Shown here: positions 48,601 to 59,479 of the stretch, one piece after another | Numbering within the stretch: position 1 is the first letter of the stretch | Layout: each line of letters starts with the position of its first letter | NCBI RefSeq assembly: GCF_048771995.1 | Contig: NC_133024.1 | Coordinates: 59,912,501-59,976,500 of the forward strand | Source: Taeniopygia guttata | Lineage: Eukaryota > Chordata > Aves > Passeriformes > Estrildidae | Reading direction: 5' to 3' | Length of the DNA: 64,000 bases | Position numbers and translations under genes: made by a program | The notes under the pieces: generated by a model | The model's input: the letters and a program-made list of their open reading frames with translations, nothing else | Told to the model about the DNA's origin: nothing | Databases searched by the model: none

Positions 48601-51600
48601 TACAGTCACAGTCTAATAAAGGACTACTAGTGCTAAAATGTCACAACAGGAAAGGAAGAGTAAATATTGAAGATTCAATAATGAAAACCAAAAAAGACAC
48701 ATCAATTTTAAACTAGGCAAATACGTTAAATATTGATTCAGAGTAAAACCGTAGGGGAAAAACAAGTATAAGGATGTTCACAACAGAAACAGATTAAATA
48801 TGACTAAAGCAGATTAAAATACAAATTAGGGTTTATTTAAAATGCTGATTAAGTGGGCTTCTTTCTTCCCATAAGAAATAAATGGACTAGAGGTCTTCTT
48901 GTAAGTGCGAAGGAAATAAATGCACTGTAAATACTCAGAGTCACCAGGTTACAAGGTAAGGGAGAAAGGAAAAGAGGAAGCCTACAGGCTGCAGATGTGT
49001 ACATCAGGACTAGCCCCCATTCCACTCACACCTTAAAGCCTACATGCAATGGGACCAACATCTGGGCTCTTGGCTGGGTCAGGGGCTCTGCCTACAGGCA
49101 GTACAGGGAGAGCCTGATAAAAGCAAAATACTGAGATAAACTGAAAGTGTTTTCTTTGCAGACTACACGAGAAATTTAGAAATCCATCATTTGAGTCCAA
49201 TTTGTAACACTGTTACCTGTCTGTGAATCTTCCAGTCAAATGCTCCCTATGTTGCCAATGCTAAAGGTCAGCAGGAAGACTAGCAACATGGTCCGAGCTT
49301 CTGGGTGAAATTCATTCCATTTTGGTAACCCACACTGTTACAATTGGTACTTATTGCATCCATCCCTCAAAACTGAAATGTGGATTCTCTAATAACAAGG
49401 AAGAGACTATAGTTTTGGAAGTATGCTTGTATCTTCCTGAGAAAAACCTGCTAGTTATCTATAAAATAAATAAATAAATAAATAAATCTGATTATTTAGC
49501 AGTAGTACAGGTTACACATGTGCCTGTGGAGAAACAAAAAATGTTCTGCTCTGAGTTTCTCCCTTTGAACTCCAAGAATGTGCTCCCATAAAACACTGTC
49601 CATGTTGCCTTGTCACTGCTTCTTTCTCTGAATTTGAATGGATGATCAGAGGGCAAGTGTTTTCTGAGGACTTCTTTTTTATCAAGGGCTACCTGAAGTG
49701 TGTGTTGCACATGGGAAAATTCAGGAATTGCTGGTCCATCATGGAGATGATGATGGGCTGTGAGGGAGAAAGAATAAAGTGTACAGCACACTCTATTGCT
49801 GGATGGCTGCTAATGGTGATCTTCTCATTCACAGTTACTACATCTTAACAACTGTTAGAGGAATACAGGGAGTCACTTTGGAAGCAGCTGATGGCAGCAG
49901 CAGCATCCCACCAGTCACCCAAGACAGATCTCCAGTGGAAATCAATGACAGAGGCTGCTGGGGACTAGACCACAGACCCTCCCATGTGTCTTGTCACACC
50001 AGACTCCTGCTGAGATGGCAGTGCCATCATCCACCTGCTGTCATGGCCCCTGCCATCACTGTGGGAAGGTTCTGGAAGACAAGGTGGAAAAGGGCTCCTT
50101 TCCCACCAGGGAAAACTCACACAAGCCTTTGAGTGAGGTGGTGGTTTAAGTGCAGCTCTTTTAATTATCTTTTATGCTGGAACAAAAAAGACAGGCTTTG
50201 ATCCTGCAGACACAAAGGCCACCCTATTCCTCTCATCTGAAAGGAGAAAAAATCCAATCCCACAGCAGGGTGGAAATGTTTGGGCAGAAATCCATATAAG
50301 AGCAAAATTTCATCCTCCTTGTAAAATATAGGATGCAAAAGTTCCTCAGGAAAAAAGCCTAAGTCACATTCTTCTATTCAATTCCACATTTATCTCCAAG
50401 GGAAATCTGCAACCCAGTATTTCACTGTCAATGGCAGGAACATATGCAAAATGTTTCACTAGGAGAATTCTGTACCCTTTGGGTATCCTCCCAGCCTTCC
50501 TGAGCCTGTCATCTTCAGTGCATGCACCTACATCTGACCAGCACACTCAGGAGTGTGCCTGTGCTCCCAGGTTTGGATGCTCACCCCAGCTGTACCCTGA
50601 CTCCAAACCCAAAGGCAAACATGAACACTCCTATTCCACCTCCCAGAGACAGGGCTGTCAGGGTAGCACACGAGGTGTCACCTGAGCCCCAAGCACCGCC
50701 CAGGGGACGGCAGCTCCATGGTGCAGACACAGCATAGCTACACCTGCCCAAAAGAGCCCACAGCCCAGCAGGGGAGAGCCAGTGGTTCCACGTGGCACAC
50801 AGATAATGTGCTGTATTTGTTTGTGGTGACATTTTCCTTTCAACCTTGCACTGCTAAGCACAACAGCCAATGATGAAAAAATCACTCGGGCACTGTATTG
50901 ATCCTTGAATGACAATTACATAAAGAAAAATGTAAATGCTTGGGTGTATTAAATAATCCCTCTCTGGTACCTATTATGCACGTTGCAGCCATGCCTTTAA
51001 TTTCATTTATGCAGCTTCTTTGGAGGAAAGACATCCAAATTTTCCCCTCAGCCTATTCCACTCACTTTATGTAGTGGAATACAGGCAAAGGAAGGAGAGA
51101 AGCAGAGGAAAGAGGGAAATTGATTGCTGCCAGCCTGGTAGGGAAATGCTAACCTTGCAGGCAGGAGACAAACAGCAGAGTCATCTGCAACATGCAAACC
51201 AGCTTCTTCATCTCCATAGTGAGGCACAGGAAGTGCCCTTCAGAAATTTTCAAAACTATTACAGCTATAAAGGAGTTGCCTTTAGTGGGACCCTGTGGAC
51301 AAAAGTGAATTTAAAAAATAAATACTAAGATGAAATGTATGAGTCAAGCATTCTTTGACAGAGAAAACTATGGTGGGTGATCAGTGTTCACAGAACACAG
51401 ATGCAGACTACTCATCAGTCCCTAAATACAACCTCAAGAGAACATTTTGAGTTATCAGAGATGCTAATACTGCCTCCACTTCAGTAGCCCACCCCTCTGT
51501 CTCTCTTTGCCCTATCCCGCATTTGTCAGTCACTCTCAAAAGACTTGGTACCCAGCTAAAATTTTCTATCACACTGCATCAAATCTTGCTTGAATCAGGA

Positions 51601-51640
51601 CTGTGGTGCTGGGCCTATTTCTCAAAGTAACTATATAGCC
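45665..51640. other. Intergenic, nothing recognised except simple repeats
   Basis: About 6 kb of AT-rich sequence. It holds a 22-base A run near 47,097-47,119 and an AAAT microsatellite at 49,461-49,487. No exon, RNA gene or transposon family was recognised. Frames around 49.5-50.1 kb are open on both strands but show no family features. Confidence 0.45.
49461..49487. repeat. (AAAT)n microsatellite
   Basis: Six to seven copies of the tetranucleotide unit. Confidence 0.9.
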
Positions 51641-51860
51641 GAGAGTAATTTGAAAAGGTTTGGCTCAGCTCGACCTGGTTCGCACGAAGAAGCACCAGCT
51701 TTACACCTGCTACCCCATCCGGCACAGTCAGCGGCACTGCTGTGCTGGGGCACAGCGTGACACCGACAGCAGAACCCCGCTTCCCCCGCTCCCCGGGCAC
51801 GGCTCCGCACCGCGCCCGCCGCCTCAGCGCCCCGCAACACGGCCGGGCCCCCCGGGACCT

Positions 51861-52003
51861 CCGCACCGCTCCCCGCAATGGGCAGGTTCATCCCGGGACT
51901 CCCGCACCGCTCCCCGCAATGGGCAGGGTCATCCCGGGACTCCCGCACCGCTCCCCGCAATGGGCAGGGTCATCCCGGGATGCCCGCACTGCTTCCCGGT
52001 CCC
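51861..52003 (+). repeat. 41-bp GC-rich tandem repeat, three full copies and a partial fourth
   Basis: Copies at 51,861-51,901, 51,902-51,942 and 51,943-51,983 differ at one to three positions. A truncated fourth begins at 51,984. Each holds the phrase CCGCACCGCTCCCCGCAATG and a CATCCCGGGA palindromic core. It is a minisatellite inside the CpG island. Confidence 0.93.
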
Positions 52004-52109
52004 TACCGCGCCCCCCCGCCCGCCGCTCCCCCAGAAAGAGCGGTAACTGCTCCCGGAGGAGTCTGCTTCATAGCAACTTTAATCTTTTCTTCGTGAGCAC
52101 CGAGGGGGA

Positions 52110-52122
52110 AATAATAATAGCA

Positions 52123-52173
<51 letters not shown>
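52110..52173. repeat. (AAT)n microsatellite inside the CpG island
   Basis: About 16-18 copies of AAT with one GCAGT-type interruption near 52,121. It breaks the GC-rich island in two. Confidence 0.95.
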
Positions 52174-52174
<1 letters not shown>

Positions 52175-52782
52175 CCACCATCACCACCTCCTCCATCCAG
52201 ACCACAGTTGCAGAGGATAGTTACCGGCGAGGAGCGGCGCAGCAACAGGCGATGCCGGGCCGGGGGCGGGCGCGCTCCCGCAGCCGCAGCCCCTCCGCCC
52301 GCTGCCACCGGCGCCGCCGCCCGTGCCCCGCCCAGCCCCTGCGGACACGCCCCGAACACGCCCCTGCACCGGGACCGTGCCCAGGGCCAGCCTGGTGTGT
52401 GACGCTGGGCACTCACTCGGGGAAATGCGCTGCTAAAGATGCCTCTGTAAGGGGTTCTGCGATAAGCTTAAGCTGGGGCACAGAACAGGCGCTTTCTCCT
52501 CATCAGTGTTAGCCCGGCTTCGATACTGTGCAGCAGAAAGTTCCTGGTGCTTGTGCATGGTTAGAGTACAGCGCAGCTGTATCCAGGTTACTTTTGATCC
52601 ACATATGTTTGTTGGGAATTGTTTTTCCCCCTCCTTCAGACTCTGACTTTGCTCTCCTCTCAGAGTAGGAGCAACCCAGCAGGGTTCATGACAGACACAT
52701 GTTTCCTTTGCTCCTGCATCCTTCACCACGCTCAGTTTCTCTTCTACCGGCTTTCTGTTCTACTTTCTGCAGTACTGATGAG

Positions 52783-52919
52783 TTTTGGTGGCTCAGCTGC
52801 CTGGCGCCTTGAACTAAATAGCACCTATAGCAGTAACTACAGCCATGTGTGTGTGGCACCAAGGCCATGGATTCAATCCCCATATGGGCTCCCTCCATCT
52901 CAGAATATTCTGTGATTCT
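52783..52919 (+). mobile_element. tRNA-Ile-derived SINE with CR1-type tail (TguSINE1-like)
   Basis: A box A-like GGTGGCTCAGCTG near 52,789-52,801 is followed by GCACCAAGGCCATGGATTCA, then ATCCCCATATGGGC. This matches the 3' half of tRNA-Ile (CGCCAAGGTC.CGGGTTCGATCCCC.TACGGGC) with its box B. The tail, CCATCTCAGAATATTCTGTG then ATTC, is the CR1 3' end used by this family. Such composite SINEs are described from zebra finch and other songbirds, so this points to a passerine. The middle has extra sequence. Confidence 0.7.
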
Positions 52920-53474
52920 CTTCTGGTTTCATTTTTATTTTTACTTAAAATCTCACCAGATATAATGGTCAGTTTTATCTCATGAGAAAATCATGCTCCC
53001 TCTCCCTCTGACATGCTTTTATCCTTTCTGTCTCCAGTAGCTTGAACACCTCTACTTTTCTTCCCTGCTAGAAGCACTAAGGTTTCTTCTCTACATTGCA
53101 TTTCCTCCACTCCCCGCACTGAGTCTCCTGTTTTCTTGTCATCAACCTCTGTAACTTCAGATTTCCTCTGGTGTTTTCACCTCCTTCCCTGCCTCTGATC
53201 TGTACTGTGTACATTCACTTCAGGAATTTTTCCACTCCATTTCCATCCTAATCCCTAATTTCTTTTCCAATCTGTTCTTCCTCCTGGAATTTTGCAGGCA
53301 GTGCTCCTCAAGGTGTTGATAACTTAATAAATTCTGCAATCATTTCTCACCATCCTTGATCTGTCAGCCAGTTTCAACTGAGGTTACCTATAAATGAGAG
53401 AAAACAAGCTCACTTATCTTTAGATGTGTGCCCTACTTGGGTGTGCACTCTATGTCTTGGTTTTTATCAGTGTT

Positions 53475-53642
53475 GGAAGGAGGCCCAGAGGTTGCCCAGA
53501 AGGTTGTGGGGTCTCCATCCTTGCTTACAGATCTGAGTAATCTGCTCAGAGCTTATAGTTCAATCCTGCTGTGAGCAGGAACTTGGACTAGAGATCTGCT
53601 GAGCTACCTTCCAAGCTGAATTACTCCCTGTGCCATATGCAT
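53475..53642 (+). mobile_element. CR1 3'-end fragment
   Basis: The phrases AGTGTTGGAAGGAGGCCCAG, GGTTGCCCAGAAGGTTGTGG and GGTCTCCATCC, followed by ACTTGGACTAGAGATCTGCT and ACCTTCCAAGCTGAATTACT, match the CR1 3' region in plus orientation. It is decayed. Confidence 0.82.
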
Positions 53643-54887
53643 GTGGCAGGAGCCAGAAATGTTATCCTGAAGAGCAAAAAACTAGAATGCTAAGCTGTAT
53701 CAAGTACAAATATAAGTATAGAGTGTTTTGTCCCTGTTCCTCAAATTCAGCTCCTTTGGCTCTCTAAGACGTCTTGCACTGGGCGAGGGAGGAGAGTTAT
53801 TTTTGTTATTGGGTTGTTTGGTGTTGGTTGGTTTGGGTTTTAGTTTTTAATATTATATATTTTTCCTCCTGTGCCTCCAGTCTATTGCAAGGGTACTGTC
53901 CCCAGCCTCTAGTTAACATCAGGAACCATTTTTGTGTCACTGTACTTCATCTTGTCGCAATGTTTGTCCATTCATTCAAACTCAGCAGGGATATAATTGA
54001 ACTCCAGGCTTCCTTTTTAAGCTTCCCCCATTTCTTCCTTTCTCCAGCTCCTTGTTTAAGTGCCATTCAAGCCCAGTAGCTAAGAGTCAAGTTTGAACTT
54101 ATTATTCACTTTGGGATTGTCTTTTTTCTTTTCATCACAGTATTTGTTTTTATTTCCATCACAGTTTTAGATAATGCTGCATTTGATTTAAATTCATCTT
54201 GTCCACATGCAAAATGGCACTGAAGCCTCAAGTTTATCTATTTTCAAATCAAGCTACCAGGAAAAAAAATTTGCCTAGAGGCATCCTTGCTTCTAGGTGT
54301 ATGTGACAGTTTTCTTAATCTTTGTAAATCTTTCTGTAAGCCATTAGCTTCCTGATGGCACTTTCAGTTTCTCTTCAAAGTCACCTTCATCAGTGCTCTC
54401 TCTTCTGTGTTTTCCTTCTGATTTCCAGTTCTTTAGGACTGAGTCTTTATACTGTATGATGTCTAAGATTTTTTCAGCCCTTCAGGAAAAAAAACAAAAA
54501 TATATAACCAACACATTCTGCAATTTAGGATATAGATTATCTTGAAAATTACAGTGACTCAGAGATTTGCTAAAATTGGCTACTAATAAGAGGATTTCTG
54601 AAACCAAATCAGAGATTCTTTGATTGAAATTAGTGTCATTGTATGCATACATAAACTAATAGGAAACTAGAAAGAAGCATAAAAATACTACTGGCAGATT
54701 TGGCCTTTTCCCAGGGTAAATAGTTGCTCTTATAAAAGCTGTTTATCCAGCAGAAAACTGTTTCTGGGAGCTTTCACAATGGCTGGCATGGGTAATTTCT
54801 CTATTTTACTGTTCCTCCTTTGGCTCAGAGATTAAAAACTCTAACTGCTTCACCTTTTGTTACAAAGGTCATAGAACTATTGAATTA

Positions 54888-55005
54888 TAAATCATAGAAT
54901 CATAGAATATCCTGAGTTGGAAGGGACACACATGGATCATCAAAGTCCAACTCATGGCCCTGCACAGGATCACCCTAAGTGCTGAATGACATTCTTTAAT
55001 GTGAG
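54888..55005 (-). mobile_element. CR1 3'-end fragment
   Basis: The plus strand starts with ATCATAGAATCATAGAATAT then CCTGAGTTGGAAGGGACACA, the antisense of the CR1 terminus. It continues with GTCCAACTCATGGCCCTGCA. About 118 bp. Confidence 0.92.
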
Positions 55006-55024
55006 CATTTGGAGTTAATAGAAC

Positions 55025-55080
55025 AGGTTTGGGGTTTTTTTGTTGTTGTTGTTTTTTTGGTTTTTTGGGTTTTTTTTATT
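55025..55080 (+). repeat. T/G-rich low-complexity tract
   Basis: T runs with GTTG and GGG interruptions, directly after the CR1 fragment. Similar to the tract at 11.9 kb. Confidence 0.75.
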
Positions 55081-55306
55081 AGTGTCACTGATTTAATTTC
55101 CTGAAACACTAATGATAACTAGAAAACCTGTTAAATCTGTCACTAAGAGAATAAATTACCCCTTTTGGCCACTTCTCATCTTTTATCACCTGCTTCATCT
55201 AAGCAGACATTCATAGCTCAGCACCTTAAACTAGAGGTGATTATTTCTTTTGTTTTGTGTTGTGAGATTTGTTCTGATTTTTGAAATATGTTGATTTATC
55301 TGTCAG

Positions 55307-55414
55307 GATCAAAGGCTAAGAGGGGAATGGTTGAGCAGCCAAAATTGCTCCGTAGACCTCTGCCTCCTAAGCTGCTGTCTAAGTTGTCTGCACCAAGGAG
55401 GAATGTTGACAGAG
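55307..55414 (+). CDS. Candidate coding exon of a plus-strand gene (LRRC63-like by position only)
   Basis: A 108-bp segment with a good acceptor (TTTATCTGTCAG) and donor (GACAGAG|GTAAAC). It has an open frame encoding SKAKRGMVEQPKLLRRPLPP then KLLSKLSAPRRNVDR. The segment starts with two bases of a codon and ends with one. The frame in fact stays open to 55,527. The peptide is basic and proline-containing, and not recognised as a domain. It sits 3 kb downstream of the CpG island. Mammalian LRRC63 is the divergent neighbour of LCP1, so it is a reasonable guess, not an identification. Confidence 0.3.
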
Positions 55415-55529
55415 GTAAACTGCACAGACAGTTTCTGTTGTGCATAGCTAAAAATGTCAGGTGTTCTCTAAAATTAACACAGAAGAAGATAGATTGGCAG
55501 CTCACCTGCCAGTGCAGAGCAGTGTGAAT

Positions 55530-57690
55530 GAGACTGCAGTATGACCCCTATGACCTGCATCTCTTTGGGAGGCTCTTGATATAAACTGGGGAAGAGTCCT
55601 CTTGGCAGGTCCTGGAAGCTGAGCCTTCCACCTATCAGATTTTAATGCTACTCATTGGATAATAGAGGCATTCCCCTTAGCTCATCAGAAAATATGAGAC
55701 ATAGCATGAAAAACTGCTGGTGTCAAGAAAAACAAAATTTTTATTTTTAAATAATTTTTTTTATGACCACATAGAGTCAGACCATAGGGGAAGTGAGATA
55801 CAGGTTGGATTCAGATAAAATGGAAAAAATCTTGAGGGATGATCATACTCTTCTCAGAATATACAATACTGTGAAAATAAATATCTTGGTTTATATTATT
55901 TTCCAGGTATTAGGGGTTTCTAATTAAAACAAAGAATTTGCTGTGCTGTATGCTTTAGAAATAACTAGGCATTTTGTGTGCTTCTTATATATGTGAATTA
56001 AAAGCTCTTCCCAGATTATATAAAGTAGCTTTTGATTAAATATTTAAGGACTAACCTTTAAAAATAAATGTGAAAAACAATAACATGATCCCTAATTATA
56101 ACATTTTTAACCAAAGTAATATATAAATGAGATGGAAACTAGGCACCGCTCCTGAAAACAGATCTGTAGAGAAGAATCCTGGCATCTGTGCAGGTTCACT
56201 AACTTCTATCAATAACCTCAGGCCCCAGGAGCCACTGTAAAAAAATAGAATGCAGACATTTTGCAATGTATTTTTTTACAGATGAGCACAGTAGAATAAA
56301 GTTGTAGCATGGAAAAACAATGCTGTCCCTATGACTGACATAAAGAGACCAAATCAAGTTTGAGGGTTTTTTTCATACAGCTTCTGTAATTCTGTAGGAG
56401 TATCTAAATAGCTAAAACTCCTCAATCTTCACATAGATAACGAAGCAGGCAAAGAGAAAGAAAATACATCAAAAGAGTTTTTATGATGTTTGAGAGAAAT
56501 GGTAAGTAATTTGAATATTCATTTTGTTAGAATACTGTCATACTGTACTTATCCTCATTATGTAATATTAAATTAAAAGGAGTAAAAGTCATATATTAAA
56601 AGTAATACCTTTATAACAGTATGAAAAATTGTAAAGAAAACTCAGTTAAAGAAGTAAGGTTGAAAAGTCAGATAATATAATATCCCTTGATATTATTAAG
56701 CCTTGCTGAATATTATTTTGAAAGTCTGGTAAAATCTGTTTGGGTACAATACAGTTCCAGTCTGGAGCTGCCCAAACAGATGTAAATATTTCTGGCTCAC
56801 TACCAGAGCTGTGATTCCATGATTTAAGCCATTTTAAAAATGATAGAAAAAACCTTTTATCCAAACTCAAAGTTCTGCTGTGCTGGCTCTCATTCTAGTA
56901 GTACATATTACTGATTAGAGCTATTTAGAGATTGCATATCTATATAGTAAACATGGCAGGAATCTAAGAGCTCTCAGTAAAGTTTGTTCAAGGATCATTT
57001 CTCCAAATGGAACTATCACACTTGAAAGATACTTATACAGCATCATGCCCATTTATCAGCAAGCAACTCTTCAGCAATGCTACTTCCATCATCTTGGTGG
57101 ATGGAATTGTTTTGTGCTTCACCAAGTGTGAAACTGAGACTGAAGAGCAGAAGCCCTGGGCTGGAAAAAAGACAATATTTCGTGTTGTCACTATCTTTTC
57201 CCTCACAGGGGAGTATAGAAAGTGGGGCTGTAGGAAAATGAGGTTGTTGATTAAAAAGACATCAGAAATGTTATGGAGGGTTGACTGTGCCCACCTGAGA
57301 GCTGGAAGTTGTCAGACTCTGTGGCTGAGGGCAGGAAAGTCAGGGAGATAAGCCAGTGGTCCCAGCTTTCTTTGAGAGCTAAGCTGTAGCAAAGAGATAT
57401 AAAGAGTGACTTCTCCCTCAGCAGGTCCCAGGAAGTGAGCCTCCCTTGTTAAGGGAACAGAGCATCAACATTGTGGAGCTAAAGAGACTGAGTGAAGGAT
57501 AATTTACTAAGTATTCTTTGTTGATAAAAATGTTCACAACTAAATGACTGCTGTCTGCAGTGCTGTACAAAAACCGGGGAGTAGCTCAGGACCCAATGGT
57601 CCTCTAAAATGAGGTCTTTGGAGGTGGCCCTGATGGCAAAGCCCTGAGCCCAGTTCCAGTGTGAGGTGTATAAAATGAACCTTGGACACA
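55530..57690. other. No recognised element
   Basis: AT-rich sequence. A 114-codon plus-strand frame at 57,007-57,351 contains a hydrophobic stretch but lacks convincing splice borders or family resemblance. Confidence 0.4.
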
Positions 57691-57694
57691 ATGG

Positions 57695-58202
57695 TTTTAT
57701 TTGGTTTCCATGGCACAGTTTTGGTAGTGAGAGGAGATAAAGGGTGTCTTTGATGAGGAGCTGCCAGAAGCTTCCCCCATGTCTGACAGATCTAATGCCA
57801 GCCTGCTCCGGGATGGACCAACTGCTGCCCAAGGCCAAGACATTCAGTAATTGTGGTAGCTCCTGACCACAGCCCCCATTCCCTGTCCTCCTGCACCATG
57901 AAGGGGAAGAAGGTAGAAAAATCAGGAGTGAAGCTAAGCCCAGGAAGAAGGGAGGGATGGGGAGAAGATGCTTTAAGATTTTGAGGTTTTTCTTATTACT
58001 CTGCCCTGGTTCAATTGGTAATAAATTCAGTTCATTTCCCCAAGTCAAGTTTTTCCCATGATGGTAACTGATGAGCCATGTCTCCCTGTCCTTACCTTGA
58101 CCCACAAGCCTTTTGTTATATTTTCTCCCCCCTGCCCAGCTGAGGGGAATGACAGAGTGGCTTTGGTGGGTACCTGGCATCCAGCCAGGGTCAACCACCA
58201 CA
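57695..58202 (-). mobile_element. Solo LTR, avian endogenous retrovirus (ERVL-like), remnant
   Basis: On the minus strand the element starts TGTGGTGGTTGACCCTGGCT, passes GGAAATGAACTGAATTTATT and CATGGGGGAAGCTTCTGGCA, and ends with a poly(A)-signal segment ACCAAATAAAACCATTGTG. These phrases match a common avian LTR family as I remember it. The 3' border is uncertain and no target-site duplication was found. The 245-codon minus frame crossing it (57,479-58,216) is an accident of the LTR. No internal viral genes are adjacent, so this is a solo LTR. Confidence 0.6.
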
Positions 58203-58559
58203 GTCGTGTGGGACACTAGGGCTCAGTGCCAACTGTTGCATTAAGAATATAGAAATTTGGCAGAAAATGAAGCCCCTTGCACCCCAGCTGATCCTCAGAG
58301 CTCAGAAGGACTGGGTCTGACTGGGTTTAATTTCTGTTTACAGCCAACTTGATACTATCAGCCTCATCAAATTCAGTAAGAATGTGTACAGTCCAGGTTA
58401 AAAACCAATGCAGTTTATTGGAGCAACAGGAAAGCAGGATCAGAATTGCCGGTGATAAATGCAGTAACCACAGAGTGTTGGTGGATGTTGCTACTGAAGG
58501 TTCAATAACAGATCTGTCAGTGACTTATATATATCTATATAATATATCCACTCCAGTGT

Positions 58560-59475
58560 AGTTGAAGGTGCAAAGCTCACCTAAGCATCCCTTCAGGGGC
58601 AGAGGAGAGACACAGTCTTGACCAATCCAAAGCAGGCAGAGATTTCCCCCCCCCCCCCCCCTCCCCTGCCCTGCCCCCCATCTTTTTTTTTCTTGTCCTG
58701 GAACTCCCCTTGCCTATAATATAACCTCTGGCCCTTCCCAATGAGTTTGAAGAATCACATGTTATAGGTGGGGCTTTGGTGACTGTGGTCACAAATATAA
58801 GGCATGGATGGTCACTTTTCGCTTCATTTGCATTCTTATGGGAGCAAAAGTTTATATGCAAATAGGGCTTAATGAGGGTTGTTGTGGTGTGTTTTTCTTT
58901 GATTTGATATTTGTTCAGTGCGTGTTCACCCACCCCCTCCCTAATCTCCTCCCTCCCTCTTGTTGTCAATCTTCCCAGGCTCTTCCCTAGCCCCCTCCTC
59001 TCCAAGTTGTCAATCCTCCCTTTCCCTGCCCCTTTCCCTAGAACATTCCCTGTCACTCCTCCCAGCCTCCTCCCCTGCTTCCAGAGCATTCCCTGTCTAT
59101 TTAGTGAGGCTCAACACCCTATTGGTTACTTTGTGTTACTCCACTTCCCTGTTTCCCCTGACAGGTTTGTGATATGTTAGTCCCTCTTTAGACTCCCCCC
59201 CAGCCCTACCCTCATTGGTTGCTGTTCCTAAACCCCTCCTCTTGAGTTCCGGTATAAATCCTTTGTTCACCCTCCCCGCGGGGTCTTGGGGCTCACTGAA
59301 TAAAACCATCCTGTCCACCCCCAAGTCCCGTGTCGCCTCCTTCTGTCCCCGTGCCGACAATTGGGACTGCAGAGCTTCACAGGGGGAGAGGCCGCCCGTT
59401 CTCTTCCCTCTCGCCACCCAGCACACTACAGCTCGGGGTATCGCGGCGAGAAGAGCTGACCGCGATACAACACAG
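58560..59475 (+). mobile_element. Probable solo LTR with intact promoter-like core (borders uncertain)
   Basis: The core at about 59,110-59,330 has the layout of an LTR: two ATTGGT (inverted CCAAT-type) elements near 59,120 and 59,214, TATAAAT near 59,252, and AATAAA near 59,299. A C/T-rich U5-like part follows. Near 59,435-59,468 a short inverted repeat TATCGCGG...CCGCGATA precedes ACAACA, a plausible 3' end. The upstream border is unclear and may include a 16-base C run at 58,646-58,661. No coding region accompanies it. Confidence 0.5.
58646..58661. repeat. C homopolymer run
   Basis: Sixteen consecutive C, followed by CTCCCC- and CCTGCCCCCC-type sequence. Length is likely variable. Confidence 0.9.
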
Positions 59476-59479
59476 GGTG

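Larger units (their letters stand above)
51660..52430. promoter_or_regulatory. CpG island, candidate promoter
   Basis: About 770 bp with dense CG dinucleotides and GC boxes (for example CCGGGGGCGGGCGCG near 52,260 and CCCCGCCC near 52,326), interrupted by an (AAT)n tract. Such islands usually mark constitutive promoters. On the minus strand a donor CCGA|GTGAGTG ends a possible exon at 52,417, so a distal LCP1 5' exon is possible. On the plus strand it would sit about 3 kb upstream of the exon-like segment at 55.3 kb. Direction is not determined. Confidence 0.6.

Noticed and set aside
51742-52512. 256-codon plus-strand frame through the CpG island
   Set aside because: It consists of a translated 41-bp minisatellite, an AAT tract read as isoleucines, and GC-rich sequence.
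57007-57351. 114-codon plus-strand frame as a further LRRC63-like exon
   Set aside because: No convincing acceptor or donor borders and no LRR pattern; left as unassigned.
57479-58216. 245-codon minus-strand open frame
   Set aside because: It runs through a recognisable solo LTR and past its poly(A) signal. The peptide has no viral or cellular domain.
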